Assembly (NCBI GenBank): GCA_937895985.1
Contig: CALBKL010000162.1
Span: forward strand, 1-25,928
DNA length: 25,928 nt
Reading direction: 5' to 3'
Source: an uncultured Solobacterium sp.
GTDB lineage: Bacteria > Bacillota_I > Bacilli_A > Erysipelotrichales > Erysipelotrichaceae
Shown: in pieces, positions 15,634 to 23,966 of the stretch
Numbering within the stretch: position 1 is the stretch's first letter
Layout: every line of letters starts with the position of its first letter
Translations under genes and position numbers: made by a program
The notes under the pieces: model-generated
Databases searched by the model: none
Seen by the model: the letters and a program-made list of their open reading frames with translations, nothing else
What the model was told of the DNA's origin: nothing

Positions 15634-16980
15634 ATGAAAAAGTTATTGACATTATCATTAGCTGGTTTACTCGCAGTCGGTGCAATTGGCTGTAGTAAAA
15701 AAGAATCTGCTTCTTCACAAAAAGAAAGTGAAGAAACAACATTGCACATTTCTGGTCTAGATGGCGGATATGGCACAAAGGGTTGGGAAGCTGTTGTTAA
15801 GGCTTTCGAAGAAAAGGAAGGCGTTAAGGTTGATCTTCGTTTAGAAAAGAACATCGCTGATACATTACGTAGTGAAGTTCAAGCTGGAACATATCCTGAC
15901 TTAGTTTACTTATCAGTTGGATCTAAGGGTGGCTTAACAGACACAATGATCGCTGAAAAGATGTTAACAGACATCACAAGCGTACTTGATGAAAAAGTAT
16001 TAGGTGAAGATACAAAGGTAAAGGATAAGCTCATTGATGGTATCTATGAAGGTTTAGCTACAGAACCATACGCTGATGGTAAGCTATATTTAGCACCTAT
16101 CAATTACAGCCCATGTGGATTATTCTATAACGCTAACCTATTCAAGGAAAAGGGATGGAGTGTTCCAACAACTTGGGATGAAATGTGGGAATTAGGAGAT
16201 AAGGCTAAGGCTGAAGGTATCTCATTATTTACATACCCAACAACAGGTTACTTCGATGCATTCTTCTCTGCTTTATTAAATGAAACAGCAGGACCAGAAG
16301 TATATGCGAAGTTAATGACATATGACGTTAACGCTTGGAAGTTACCAGAAGTTAAGAAGGCATTTGAAATCGTTGGCAAGCTTGCTCAGTATGTTGAACC
16401 AACAACAGTAGCTAACGCTAACGGCGATAACTTCAAGAAGAACCAACAATTAGTCTTAGATAACAAAGCATTATTCGTTCCTAACGGAACATGGTTACCA
16501 GGCGAAATGGCTGAAGCTCCACGTGCTGCAGGATTTGAGTGGGGATTCACAGCTTTACCTAAGGTAACTGCTACAGGTGATGCTTACTCTACAACATTTA
16601 CAGAACAGGTATTTATTCCTAAAGAAGCTAAGAACCCAGAATTAGCTAAGAAGTTTATTACATTCTTATATTCTGATGAAGCTACAAAGTTATTCTATGA
16701 AAACGGTGGTGCTGTAATGCCAACAAAGGATGCTTCTAAGTTCATCGGCAAAGATGATGAAAATGCTTTATACTACACAATCTATGACAAGGGCGCTAAG
16801 TCAAATGCAGTAGGTTTCAAAGTTATGGACAACATCGTTGAAGGTGTGAGTGTAGCTGATGCTAATACAGGTGTTCTCTACGCAACTGTAAACTCAATCG
16901 TAAATGGTTCCAAGACAGTTGATGAATGGTATGACGCAACAGTGAAGGCTGTTGAACAGATTGCCGAAGCAAACAAATAA
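15634..16980 (+). CDS. Sugar ABC transporter substrate-binding lipoprotein
   Basis: A 448-residue family-1 extracellular solute-binding protein. It has a lipoprotein signal peptide (MKKLLTLSLAGLLAVG) with lipobox AIGC and acylated Cys20, then a Ser/Glu-rich linker, then the binding domain with typical family-1 features: NYSPCGLFYNANLFKEKGWSV (~153) and late VFIPKEAKNPELAKKFITFLY. It captures the sugar outside the membrane for the permeases at 17062 and 17964. The neighbouring GH112 phosphorylase points to galacto-N-biose/lacto-N-biose; several motifs also recall N-acetylglucosamine/chitobiose-binding proteins, so ligand is inference. AGGAGG lies upstream of the ATG. A stable hairpin follows, a common way to keep the binding protein more abundant than the permeases. 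Confidence 0.92.
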   Translation: MKKLLTLSLAGLLAVGAIGCSKKESASSQKESEETTLHISGLDGGYGTKGWEAVVKAFEEKEGVKVDLRLEKNIADTLRSEVQAGTYPDLVYLSVGSKGGLTDTMIAEKMLTDITSVLDEKVLGEDTKVKDKLIDGIYEGLATEPYADGKLYLAPINYSPCGLFYNANLFKEKGWSVPTTWDEMWELGDKAKAEGISLFTYPTTGYFDAFFSALLNETAGPEVYAKLMTYDVNAWKLPEVKKAFEIVGKLAQYVEPTTVANANGDNFKKNQQLVLDNKALFVPNGTWLPGEMAEAPRAAGFEWGFTALPKVTATGDAYSTTFTEQVFIPKEAKNPELAKKFITFLYSDEATKLFYENGGAVMPTKDASKFIGKDDENALYYTIYDKGAKSNAVGFKVMDNIVEGVSVADANTGVLYATVNSIVNGSKTVDEWYDATVKAVEQIAEANK

Positions 16981-17008
16981 TCAATTCGCTGTTAAGTATT
17001 AGAATTCA

Positions 17009-17045
17009 TTAAAATAACGATGGTGGACAGCCGTCGTTATTTTAA
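17009..17045 (+). promoter_or_regulatory. Intercistronic stem-loop after the binding-protein gene
   Basis: TTAAAATAACGATGG (17009-17023) pairs with 17031-17045 over 15 bp (one G-U) around loop TGGACAG. No separate T-run follows, so it more likely protects the 3' end of the upstream message or causes partial termination. It ends 17 bases before the permease ATG, next to its ribosome site. Confidence 0.7.
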
Positions 17046-17061
17046 GGAAGGGGGTAATGAA

Positions 17062-17955
17062 ATGAAAAAAAGTGTTGAGAAGAAGCTGTTTATCACAATA
17101 TGCTTAGCTCCAGCGATGATATTACTAACACTGTTTATGTTATATCCAACGATAAACGTGTTTATGATGTCGATGTTTAAATGGGGTGGCTTAAGTGATA
17201 ACCGCACATTTATAGGATTAAAGAATTTCCAGACGTTATTTAAAGATATGAGTTTTATCCGCGCTCTTCAGAATACAATCTTAATCATCGTGCTAGTAAC
17301 AATTGTAACGATGGCTTTCGCAATCTTGTTTGCGTCAATTCTGGTTCGTGAAAAGATAAAGGGACAAAACTTCTTTAGAATCATATTCTATATTCCAAAT
17401 ATCCTTTCTGTCGTTGTTATTTCTGCAATCTTCAGTGCGATTTATGATCCATCTGAAAATGGCTTATTAAATTCACTTGTAGGACTTTTCAACGGCAGTG
17501 CTGGTACGACAAAGTACCTTGGTGATCCTGGTTTGGTTGTATATGCGTTAATTGCCGCATTAATTTGGCAGGCAATTGGTTATTACATGGTCATGTACAT
17601 GGCCAGTATGAGTACGATACCAGAACACCTATATGAAGCTGCGTCTTTAGAGGGTAGTGGAAAAGTAAAACAATTCTTCTCGGTAACGATTCCGATGATT
17701 TGGGATAATATCCGTACAACACTTACATTCTTCGTCATTTCAACCATTAATCTGAGTTTCTTGTTTGTGCAAGTCATGACCGGTGGTGGTCCTGATGGAG
17801 CTAGTGAAACAGTGCTCAGTTATATGTACTTGCAAGCATATAATCGTTCAAGTTATGGCTATGGTATGGCAATCGGTGCAGTTGTATTTATTCTTTCATT
17901 TACCTTATCATGGGCAATCAATCGCGTAACACATCGTGATTCGATTGAGATTTAG
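17062..17955 (+). CDS. Sugar ABC transporter permease 1 (MalF-type)
   Basis: A 297-residue inner-membrane permease of the carbohydrate CUT1 family, with about six membrane segments and no large extra loop. The ATPase-docking EAA loop is EHLYEAASLEGSGKVKQFF (approximately residues 190-208), followed by TIPMIWDNI. It forms a heterodimer with permease 2. The start is the ATG at 17062 with AAGGAAGGGGG upstream; the frame is open back to 17020, but that part lies in the hairpin. Nine bases separate it from permease 2, which has an AGGAGG site overlapping this gene's end. Confidence 0.93.
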   Translation: MKKSVEKKLFITICLAPAMILLTLFMLYPTINVFMMSMFKWGGLSDNRTFIGLKNFQTLFKDMSFIRALQNTILIIVLVTIVTMAFAILFASILVREKIKGQNFFRIIFYIPNILSVVVISAIFSAIYDPSENGLLNSLVGLFNGSAGTTKYLGDPGLVVYALIAALIWQAIGYYMVMYMASMSTIPEHLYEAASLEGSGKVKQFFSVTIPMIWDNIRTTLTFFVISTINLSFLFVQVMTGGGPDGASETVLSYMYLQAYNRSSYGYGMAIGAVVFILSFTLSWAINRVTHRDSIEI

Positions 17956-17963
17956 GAGGCAAT

Positions 17964-18833
17964 ATGAAGAGAAAACATTTTGATTTATACAAAATCTTTA
18001 TATATGTTGCGCTGATTTCTTTAGCGATATCCATTATCATTCCGGTATCCTGGGTATTCTTAGCATCAATTAAAACAAATGCTGAGTTCTATGGAAACCC
18101 ATGGGCATTACCACAAGGATTTAATATTCAGAACTTTATTGATGCCTTCCAAATTGCACAAGTTGGTGATTTTATCTTGAACTCAGCACTTGTAACTGCA
18201 ATGGCTCTAGCAATCTTACTAGTGGTTTCATTACCAGCTGCGTATGTACTTGCTAGATTCCAATTCAAAGGCAGAAAGTTCTTCAACACACTCATCATGG
18301 CTGGCTTATTTATTAACGTAAACTACATTGTTGTGCCAATCTTCTTAATGTTGAATGGTTGGGATAAGTCACTAGCAAAAAGCGGACTACAGTTCTTTAT
18401 GAATAACCGTTTCGTTCTTGCGCTTGTATACGCATCTACAGCAATTCCATTTACCGTATATCTTCTTGCAAGCTACTTCCGCTCTTTACCAAAGGCATAT
18501 GAAGAAGCTGCGGAAATCGATGGTTGTGGTTATTTTACAACCATGGTAAGAGTCATGTTCCGTATGGCAAAGCCAAGTATTATTACAGTTATCCTATTTA
18601 ACTTCTTGGCATTCTGGAATGAATACATTATTTCATTAACACTTGTGCAGACAAAGGCACTTAAAACATTGCCTGTAGGATTACAGAATCTGATGTCCGC
18701 ACAGAAAGCAGCGACTAATTATGGACCGATGTATGCAGGACTTGTGATTGTTATGTTGCCGACATTGATCTTATACATTCTTGTACAAAGACGCTTAACA
18801 CAAGGTATGACCTTGGGCGGTCTTAAGGACTAG
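17964..18833 (+). CDS. Sugar ABC transporter permease 2 (MalG-type)
   Basis: A 289-residue CUT1-family permease, about six membrane segments, with the EAA loop KAYEEAAEIDGCGYFTTMVR (~176-195) that docks on the ATPase, and the usual C-terminal ending QRRLTQGMTLGGLKD. It partners permease 1 to form the channel. Translation is likely coupled to its neighbours: AGGAGG before its ATG overlaps the upstream stop region, and the next small gene starts 8 bases after it. Confidence 0.94.
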   Translation: MKRKHFDLYKIFIYVALISLAISIIIPVSWVFLASIKTNAEFYGNPWALPQGFNIQNFIDAFQIAQVGDFILNSALVTAMALAILLVVSLPAAYVLARFQFKGRKFFNTLIMAGLFINVNYIVVPIFLMLNGWDKSLAKSGLQFFMNNRFVLALVYASTAIPFTVYLLASYFRSLPKAYEEAAEIDGCGYFTTMVRVMFRMAKPSIITVILFNFLAFWNEYIISLTLVQTKALKTLPVGLQNLMSAQKAATNYGPMYAGLVIVMLPTLILYILVQRRLTQGMTLGGLKD

Positions 18834-18841
18834 GAGGACAT

Positions 18842-19009
18842 ATGAATCGAACAACACAATCAATCTTGATGGCAATTCTATTTGTTGTCAGTCTAGCAAT
18901 GGTAATTATTGGTCAAAGAGAAGTTGGCTATGTGAATCTTGGTATTCAGGTAGTTGGACTGATTGGCATTTTGTTTGTTATACATCTGTATAACAAGAGA
19001 TTTAAATAG
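18842..19009 (+). CDS. 55-residue two-helix membrane protein in the sugar operon
   Basis: A short gene with an excellent AGGAGG site overlapping the upstream stop codon and a TAG just before the ATPase gene's own GGGGG ribosome site. The protein begins [20 protein letters not shown] and has two hydrophobic helices (about 8-24 and 31-50) joined by a short GQREVGYVN turn, ending in a basic NKRFK. Its tight fit between permease 2 and the ATPase, both in frame spacing and ribosome sites, supports a real gene. It may be a small accessory subunit of the transporter. I believe small proteins of this type recur in Firmicutes sugar ABC operons (possibly a DUF family such as DUF6903), but I am not certain of that name. 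Confidence 0.8.
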   Translation: MNRTTQSILMAILFVVSLAMVIIGQREVGYVNLGIQVVGLIGILFVIHLYNKRFK

Positions 19010-19020
19010 GGGGACGATAT

Positions 19021-20112
19021 ATGGCAAACTTATCATTACGTCATATCAATAAGATTTACGATAATAAAGTACAGGCAGTATTTGATTTTAACTTAGAGAT
19101 TCAGGATAAAGAATTCATCGTATTGGTTGGTCCTTCCGGATGTGGTAAATCAACAACTTTACGTATGATTGCAGGTTTGGAAGATATCACAAATGGTGAA
19201 TTGTATATCGACGATAAATTGGTGAATGATGTTGCACCTAAGAATCGTGAGATTGCGATGGTATTCCAGTCTTATGCGTTATATCCATTTATGACAGTTT
19301 ATGAAAACATGGCATTTGGATTACAAATTCGTAAGACAAATAAAGATGAAATCGACCGTCGTGTACGTGCAGCCGCAAAAGCATTAGAGATTGAACAATA
19401 CTTAGATAGAAAGCCTAAGGCTTTATCTGGTGGTCAAAGACAACGTGTAGCGTTAGGTAGAGCAATCGTACGTAATGCGAAGGTATTCTTAATGGATGAA
19501 CCATTATCTAACTTAGATGCTAAGCTTCGTGTACAGATGCGTAGTGAAATCATTCGACTACACAAAAACATCGGTGCTACAACAATCTACGTAACACACG
19601 ATCAAACAGAAGCGATGACAATGGCTAGCCGTATTGTCATCATGAAAGATGGATACATCCAACAGATTGGCACACCAAAGGAAATCTACCAGAATCCAGT
19701 AAACATGTTTGTAGCAGGATTTATTGGTTCTCCAGCTACAAACTTCCTAAAGGGAACATACGCTGGTGGAAAATTCACCATTGGTGATATGCATATTGAA
19801 CTACCGGAACAGTTTACAAAGGACATGCAAGCATATGAAGGCAAAGAAATTGTGATGGGTATTCGTCCAGAAGATTTACACGCAGAGGAAATTGTAAATG
19901 AAACATATCCAAGTGCTGTGTTTGACTTTGCAATTGATGTAAGTGAACTTTTAGGTAATGAATTTATCCTACATGGCAAGATAGCAGGACAGAAGTTACA
20001 GGCAAGAGTGAATGCACGCTATGACCTTTCAGATTGTGCATCCTTTAGACTGGCAATGGATTTGGAGAAGGTACACTTCTTTGATCCAGAGACAGAAAAC
20101 CGTATCGTTTAA
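19021..20112 (+). CDS. Sugar ABC transporter ATPase, MsmK/UgpC-like
   Basis: A 363-residue ATPase of the CUT1 sugar importers. Walker [10 protein letters not shown] (37-45), Q-loop FQSYALYP (82-89), signature LSGGQRQR (135-142), Walker B VFLMDEP with Asp159-Glu160 and switch His193 are intact. A C-terminal regulatory TOBE-type domain follows (~240-363, [12 protein letters not shown]). It powers the two permeases. Many Firmicutes sugar operons lack their own ATPase and share one MsmK; here it is encoded within the operon, so it may also serve other importers. GGGGGAC precedes the ATG; 16 bases separate it from the phosphorylase. Confidence 0.95.
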   Translation: MANLSLRHINKIYDNKVQAVFDFNLEIQDKEFIVLVGPSGCGKSTTLRMIAGLEDITNGELYIDDKLVNDVAPKNREIAMVFQSYALYPFMTVYENMAFGLQIRKTNKDEIDRRVRAAAKALEIEQYLDRKPKALSGGQRQRVALGRAIVRNAKVFLMDEPLSNLDAKLRVQMRSEIIRLHKNIGATTIYVTHDQTEAMTMASRIVIMKDGYIQQIGTPKEIYQNPVNMFVAGFIGSPATNFLKGTYAGGKFTIGDMHIELPEQFTKDMQAYEGKEIVMGIRPEDLHAEEIVNETYPSAVFDFAIDVSELLGNEFILHGKIAGQKLQARVNARYDLSDCASFRLAMDLEKVHFFDPETENRIV

Positions 20113-20128
20113 GGGAGAATAATTAAGT

Positions 20129-22270
20129 ATGAGTACAGGAAGAGTTACAGTCCCAACCGATATTGATGTGATTGAGGATACAATCGAAATCATCAAGAAG
20201 TGGAAGGCTGATGCGATTCGTGATTGTGATGGCACTGATATGCCTGAAGCATTACGAAAGATGGATATTAAGCAATACGCTACATATTACACAACACGCA
20301 AAGATAATGCGTGGGCAAAAGAACACCCTGATGAGATGCAACAGATGTATTTGATGAGCGACTTTGTTACTGCAAAAGATACATGCTTACGCATCAAAAT
20401 CATGGAACATTTCTATAAAGATCAATTCAAAGTGAACCCAACAAATGATATTCACCGTTGGTGGGAAGTCATTGATCGTACAACAGATACAGTTGTTTCA
20501 AACTGGTATTTTGATGAAGAAAATGGTGATGTGGTGATTGAGGAAGCGATTCCTTATCATGCATACACAGTCAGTTTCTTAGCATTTATCGTGTGGGATC
20601 CAGTTCACATGTATAACTTCTTAACAAATGATTGGGTAGATGAAGAACATCAGATGACTTTAGATGTACGTTTACCAGAAACACAGAAACACGTCATTGA
20701 GAAGTTACATAAGTTCTGTAAAGAAAGAGAAGATGTAAATGTTGTACGCTTTACAACATTCTTCCATCAGTTCACACTACAGTTTGATGAGTTTGCTCGT
20801 GAGAAGTTCGTTGACTGGTATGGATATAGTGCTTCTGTATCACCATATATTTTGGAACAGTTCGAAAAGGAAGTTGGGTATAAGTTCCGTCCAGAATTTA
20901 TTATTAACAAAGGCTTCCATAACAGTCAGTTCTGTGTTCCTTCCAAGGAATATAAAGACTTTATCGACTTCCAACAAAGAGAAGTATGCAAGCTTGCAAA
21001 GGTGCTCGTAGACATCTGTCATTCCTATGGTAAGGAAGCGATGATGTTCTTGGGAGACCATTGGATTGGTACAGAACCATATGGTAAGTACTTCTCTGAA
21101 ATTGGATTGGACGCTGTTGTAGGTAGTGTTGGTTCAGGTTCTACATTACGCTTGATTTCAGATATCAAGGGTGTGAAGTATACAGAAGGTAGATTCTTAC
21201 CATACTTCTTCCCAGATACATTCCATGAAGGTGGAGATCCATTACAAGAAGCGAAAGTAAACTGGGTGACAGCACGTCGTGCAATCTTGCGTTCACCAGT
21301 TGATCGTATCGGTTATGGTGGATACTTGAAACTTGCATTAAAGTTCCCGGAGTTTATCGAGTATGTTTCTGAAGTATGCGATGAATTTAGAGAACTCTAT
21401 GAACATGTAGGAAAACAAACACCACATAACCTACTCAAGGTTGGTGTATTAAATAGCTATGGTGAGCTTCGCCGTTGGGGTGCACATCTTGTACATCACG
21501 CAATTCGCTACAAGCAAATTTATTCCTATACAGGTGTTCTTGAATCACTTAGTGGTTTCCCATTTGATGTGAAGTTCATCAGTTTTGAAGAACTACGTGA
21601 AAATCCAGATATCTTAAACGATATTGATGTAGTACTAAACTATGGTAGTAGTTACACAAGTTTTAGTGGTGGTGAAGAATTCGATGAAAAGATTATTACA
21701 ATCCTACGTCGTTATGTAGATAATGGTGGAGGTTTCATCGGTATTGGTGAACCAACAGCTTGTGCAAGAAATGGTAAGTTCTTCACACTTTATGATGTAT
21801 TAGGTGTTGATAAAGAACTAGACTTCACACTTCATACAGATAAGTACAACTGGGAATGTCATAATCACTTCATTACAGAACAGTTAGAACATGAAGACTG
21901 GGGTGAAAACGTAAATAGCGTTTATGCATTACCAGGCACAAAGGTTATCAAGCAAGAAGACCTCAGTGTGAAGCTGGCAGTTAATGAATATGGTAAGGGT
22001 AGAGCAGTATACATGAATGGTTTACCATTCAGTTTCGAAAATGCAAGACTTCTCTATCGTGCAATCTACTACAGTTGTCATCGTGAAGATGACATGAAGA
22101 AGTGGTATTCTGAAAACTATAACGTTGATGTAAATGTATATCCTTCTACACAAAGCTATTGCGTTGTAAACAACACATATGAACCACAAGATACTGTTAT
22201 CTATCGTGGAGATGGAACATCTTTCTCATTACACTTAGAAGCTAACGAAATTAAGTGGTACCAAATCTAA
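20129..22270 (+). CDS. lnpA: GH112 1,3-beta-galactosyl-N-acetylhexosamine phosphorylase
   Basis: A 713-residue cytoplasmic phosphorylase of family GH112. It splits galacto-N-biose or lacto-N-biose with phosphate into galactose-1-phosphate and GalNAc or GlcNAc. The sequence closely follows my memory of the Bifidobacterium longum enzyme throughout: GRVTVPTD (4-11), DAIRDCDGT (~28), YATYYTTRKDN (50-60), WDPVHMYN (156-163), RFTTFFHQFT (~207), YGYSASVSPYIL (231-242) and FLGDHWIGTEP with catalytic acid Asp310 (Asp313 in the bifidobacterial enzyme, from memory). It could also favour one of the two disaccharides; related GH112 enzymes act on galactosyl-rhamnose, but overall similarity points to GNB/LNB. 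Last gene of the operon. The kinase and uridylyltransferase genes that complete the pathway are not in the window. Confidence 0.93.
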   Translation: MSTGRVTVPTDIDVIEDTIEIIKKWKADAIRDCDGTDMPEALRKMDIKQYATYYTTRKDNAWAKEHPDEMQQMYLMSDFVTAKDTCLRIKIMEHFYKDQFKVNPTNDIHRWWEVIDRTTDTVVSNWYFDEENGDVVIEEAIPYHAYTVSFLAFIVWDPVHMYNFLTNDWVDEEHQMTLDVRLPETQKHVIEKLHKFCKEREDVNVVRFTTFFHQFTLQFDEFAREKFVDWYGYSASVSPYILEQFEKEVGYKFRPEFIINKGFHNSQFCVPSKEYKDFIDFQQREVCKLAKVLVDICHSYGKEAMMFLGDHWIGTEPYGKYFSEIGLDAVVGSVGSGSTLRLISDIKGVKYTEGRFLPYFFPDTFHEGGDPLQEAKVNWVTARRAILRSPVDRIGYGGYLKLALKFPEFIEYVSEVCDEFRELYEHVGKQTPHNLLKVGVLNSYGELRRWGAHLVHHAIRYKQIYSYTGVLESLSGFPFDVKFISFEELRENPDILNDIDVVLNYGSSYTSFSGGEEFDEKIITILRRYVDNGGGFIGIGEPTACARNGKFFTLYDVLGVDKELDFTLHTDKYNWECHNHFITEQLEHEDWGENVNSVYALPGTKVIKQEDLSVKLAVNEYGKGRAVYMNGLPFSFENARLLYRAIYYSCHREDDMKKWYSENYNVDVNVYPSTQSYCVVNNTYEPQDTVIYRGDGTSFSLHLEANEIKWYQI

Positions 22271-22271
22271 A

Positions 22272-22314
22272 TAAACGAAAAGGATATTGTTATTAAATAT
22301 CCTTTTTCCGTTTA
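22272..22314. terminator. Bidirectional terminator between lnpA and the GT-C gene
   Basis: AAAAGGATATT (22278-22288) pairs with AATATCCTTTT (22296-22306) around a 7-base loop; outer TAAACG/CGTTTA also pairs. A- and T-runs on both sides suit both converging genes. The minus-strand gene's stop codon (22295-22293) is inside the loop. Confidence 0.8.
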
Positions 22315-23966
22315 CGATAAATGATGTAGCCTATACTTATCATGCAGGTAAGAACAGAAATCCATATAGATACCATACGTATGAGGGTGTTTTGGTACAG
22401 ACATACATACGTACCAGCAGATGGTATTGAAACACTGACGAGACCATTGTGACTTAATGATGATTCTAGAATCTCTGTAGAATCAATATTACGAACGATA
22501 TAACCTTTGTAGTAGGTAATCGGTAGTACAACAGTTTGTGGATTGGTAATTGTAAAGCGGTAAGTACCATAGTCAATCCATTCTCCTGTTGTGACTGTTT
22601 CACCTGATGTAGTTTGAATTGTCTTTGTATAACTACGGAAATCAGGAGAGTGATAAGGAAGATAATCACCACCAGCAAGTTCTACGCGCATGTATTGTGC
22701 AGAATAGTACGGGTCAATGAGTTTACCATTGGTTACTTCTTGCCATGTGGTATTGTGTGGCATGATAAATGTACGTTTCGTTGCAGGATAGAGATGGTAG
22801 ATTCCTTCTAAACTCAACAACAATATCAAACAGATAGGTAAATACTTAAGTTTACGTGTAAGGTTTTCTATACCTATTACAGCAGGGACACATAATAGTG
22901 GTAATGCAAGCATGTTTAATCTCCATGGAAATTGTAATATCCTTAGCACTGACATGTGCTTCCAAGGAAATATCTGTGCAGGCAATAACATACAACCCCA
23001 TCCGATCACTAACATGATAGTTATGAATGGATATTTCTTCTTAGTAAGGAAGAGATAGCTGATAGGTACAATGGTTAAAAATAAACCAATATTAACAACC
23101 ATTGCATTGTTTGCGTTATATTGGTTGCCAGATAGCCCAAACACAGTTTGGTTGGCAAAGAACTGCCAGAATGCCATTGCATGATTTTCTAATGCGGAAC
23201 TAGATGCATAGTAATTGAGATAGAACTGTTGTGATTTTAGTTGTTCTATCATCGGGAAGGTATAGAAAGCAGTGAATAAACATGCCAGCATACTTTCACT
23301 TACTAATATTTTATATCTATCAAATGAGCACTTCGGTAGATATATGATACATACAACAATCACCAGTATAAAACATAATAAGAAACTTAGATTATGTGAT
23401 AGTACAGTAATTACTAAACCGATAAGATAATTTAATGAATACTTTTGGTTGGATTCAAAGATTTCATATAGACCCGACAGGATGAGTGGAATACCGATAA
23501 GAGCAAATACTTCACCAAGTGCACCACGTACATAGATATCTGTGATGTGATAGTTGCTGAAGAGATATGCAGCGACTGCAAGTAATCGAAGTGATGACTT
23601 CTGAGTAAACTTACTTGCAAGCATGTACATTGTAATGCCAGAAAAGAAACTTGCAAGAAATATAGTAAACTTATAGCTATCAACCAAAACTAGTCCCAAG
23701 TTATGTAAAATTGCTGGTAACAGTAAGAATATATCGGAGTAAAAGAGTGGGCTTCCATAACCAAATCCTCCATTTTCATAAGGATAGATAGCGGGAAGCA
23801 CCTGCCCGTGTTGAAGTGCTCTTGCGTATTGTTCAATACGTGATACATGGAAGAAGGTATCATGTTCAATTGCTAGAAAACTCTTTGTTAGATATGGAAA
23901 CATTAGTAGCATAGTAAATGCCAGGATGATTACGATATCAAGCAATAACTTACGATATTTTCTCAT
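22293..23966 (-). CDS. PTPS-related multi-pass membrane protein, GT-C type
   Basis: A 557-residue integral membrane protein with about ten membrane helices in its first ~400 residues, then a beta-rich extracytoplasmic C-terminal part (~400-520, e.g. GEWIDYGTYRFTI) and a final helix with a basic RKRKK tail. The first outside loop IEHDTFFHVSRIEQ (33-46) and GGFGYGSPLFY match the family annotated as '6-pyruvoyl-tetrahydropterin synthase-related' membrane proteins, which have the GT-C glycosyltransferase fold; acidic residues Glu34 and Asp36 would be the catalytic candidates. The start is the ATG at 23966, overlapping the upstream stop by 4 bases. It probably transfers a lipid-linked sugar to a surface target together with the PMT-like protein. 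No pterin chemistry is implied by the name. Confidence 0.75.
   Translation of the reverse strand: MRKYRKLLLDIVIILAFTMLLMFPYLTKSFLAIEHDTFFHVSRIEQYARALQHGQVLPAIYPYENGGFGYGSPLFYSDIFLLLPAILHNLGLVLVDSYKFTIFLASFFSGITMYMLASKFTQKSSLRLLAVAAYLFSNYHITDIYVRGALGEVFALIGIPLILSGLYEIFESNQKYSLNYLIGLVITVLSHNLSFLLCFILVIVVCIIYLPKCSFDRYKILVSESMLACLFTAFYTFPMIEQLKSQQFYLNYYASSSALENHAMAFWQFFANQTVFGLSGNQYNANNAMVVNIGLFLTIVPISYLFLTKKKYPFITIMLVIGWGCMLLPAQIFPWKHMSVLRILQFPWRLNMLALPLLCVPAVIGIENLTRKLKYLPICLILLLSLEGIYHLYPATKRTFIMPHNTTWQEVTNGKLIDPYYSAQYMRVELAGGDYLPYHSPDFRSYTKTIQTTSGETVTTGEWIDYGTYRFTITNPQTVVLPITYYKGYIVRNIDSTEILESSLSHNGLVSVSIPSAGTYVCLYQNTLIRMVSIWISVLTCMISIGYIIYRKRKKDI

Noticed and set aside
15455..15854. Open frames antisense to the sugar-binding protein gene and its leader
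   Set aside because: They overlap a well-supported gene on the other strand, have no ribosome sites and look like no known protein.
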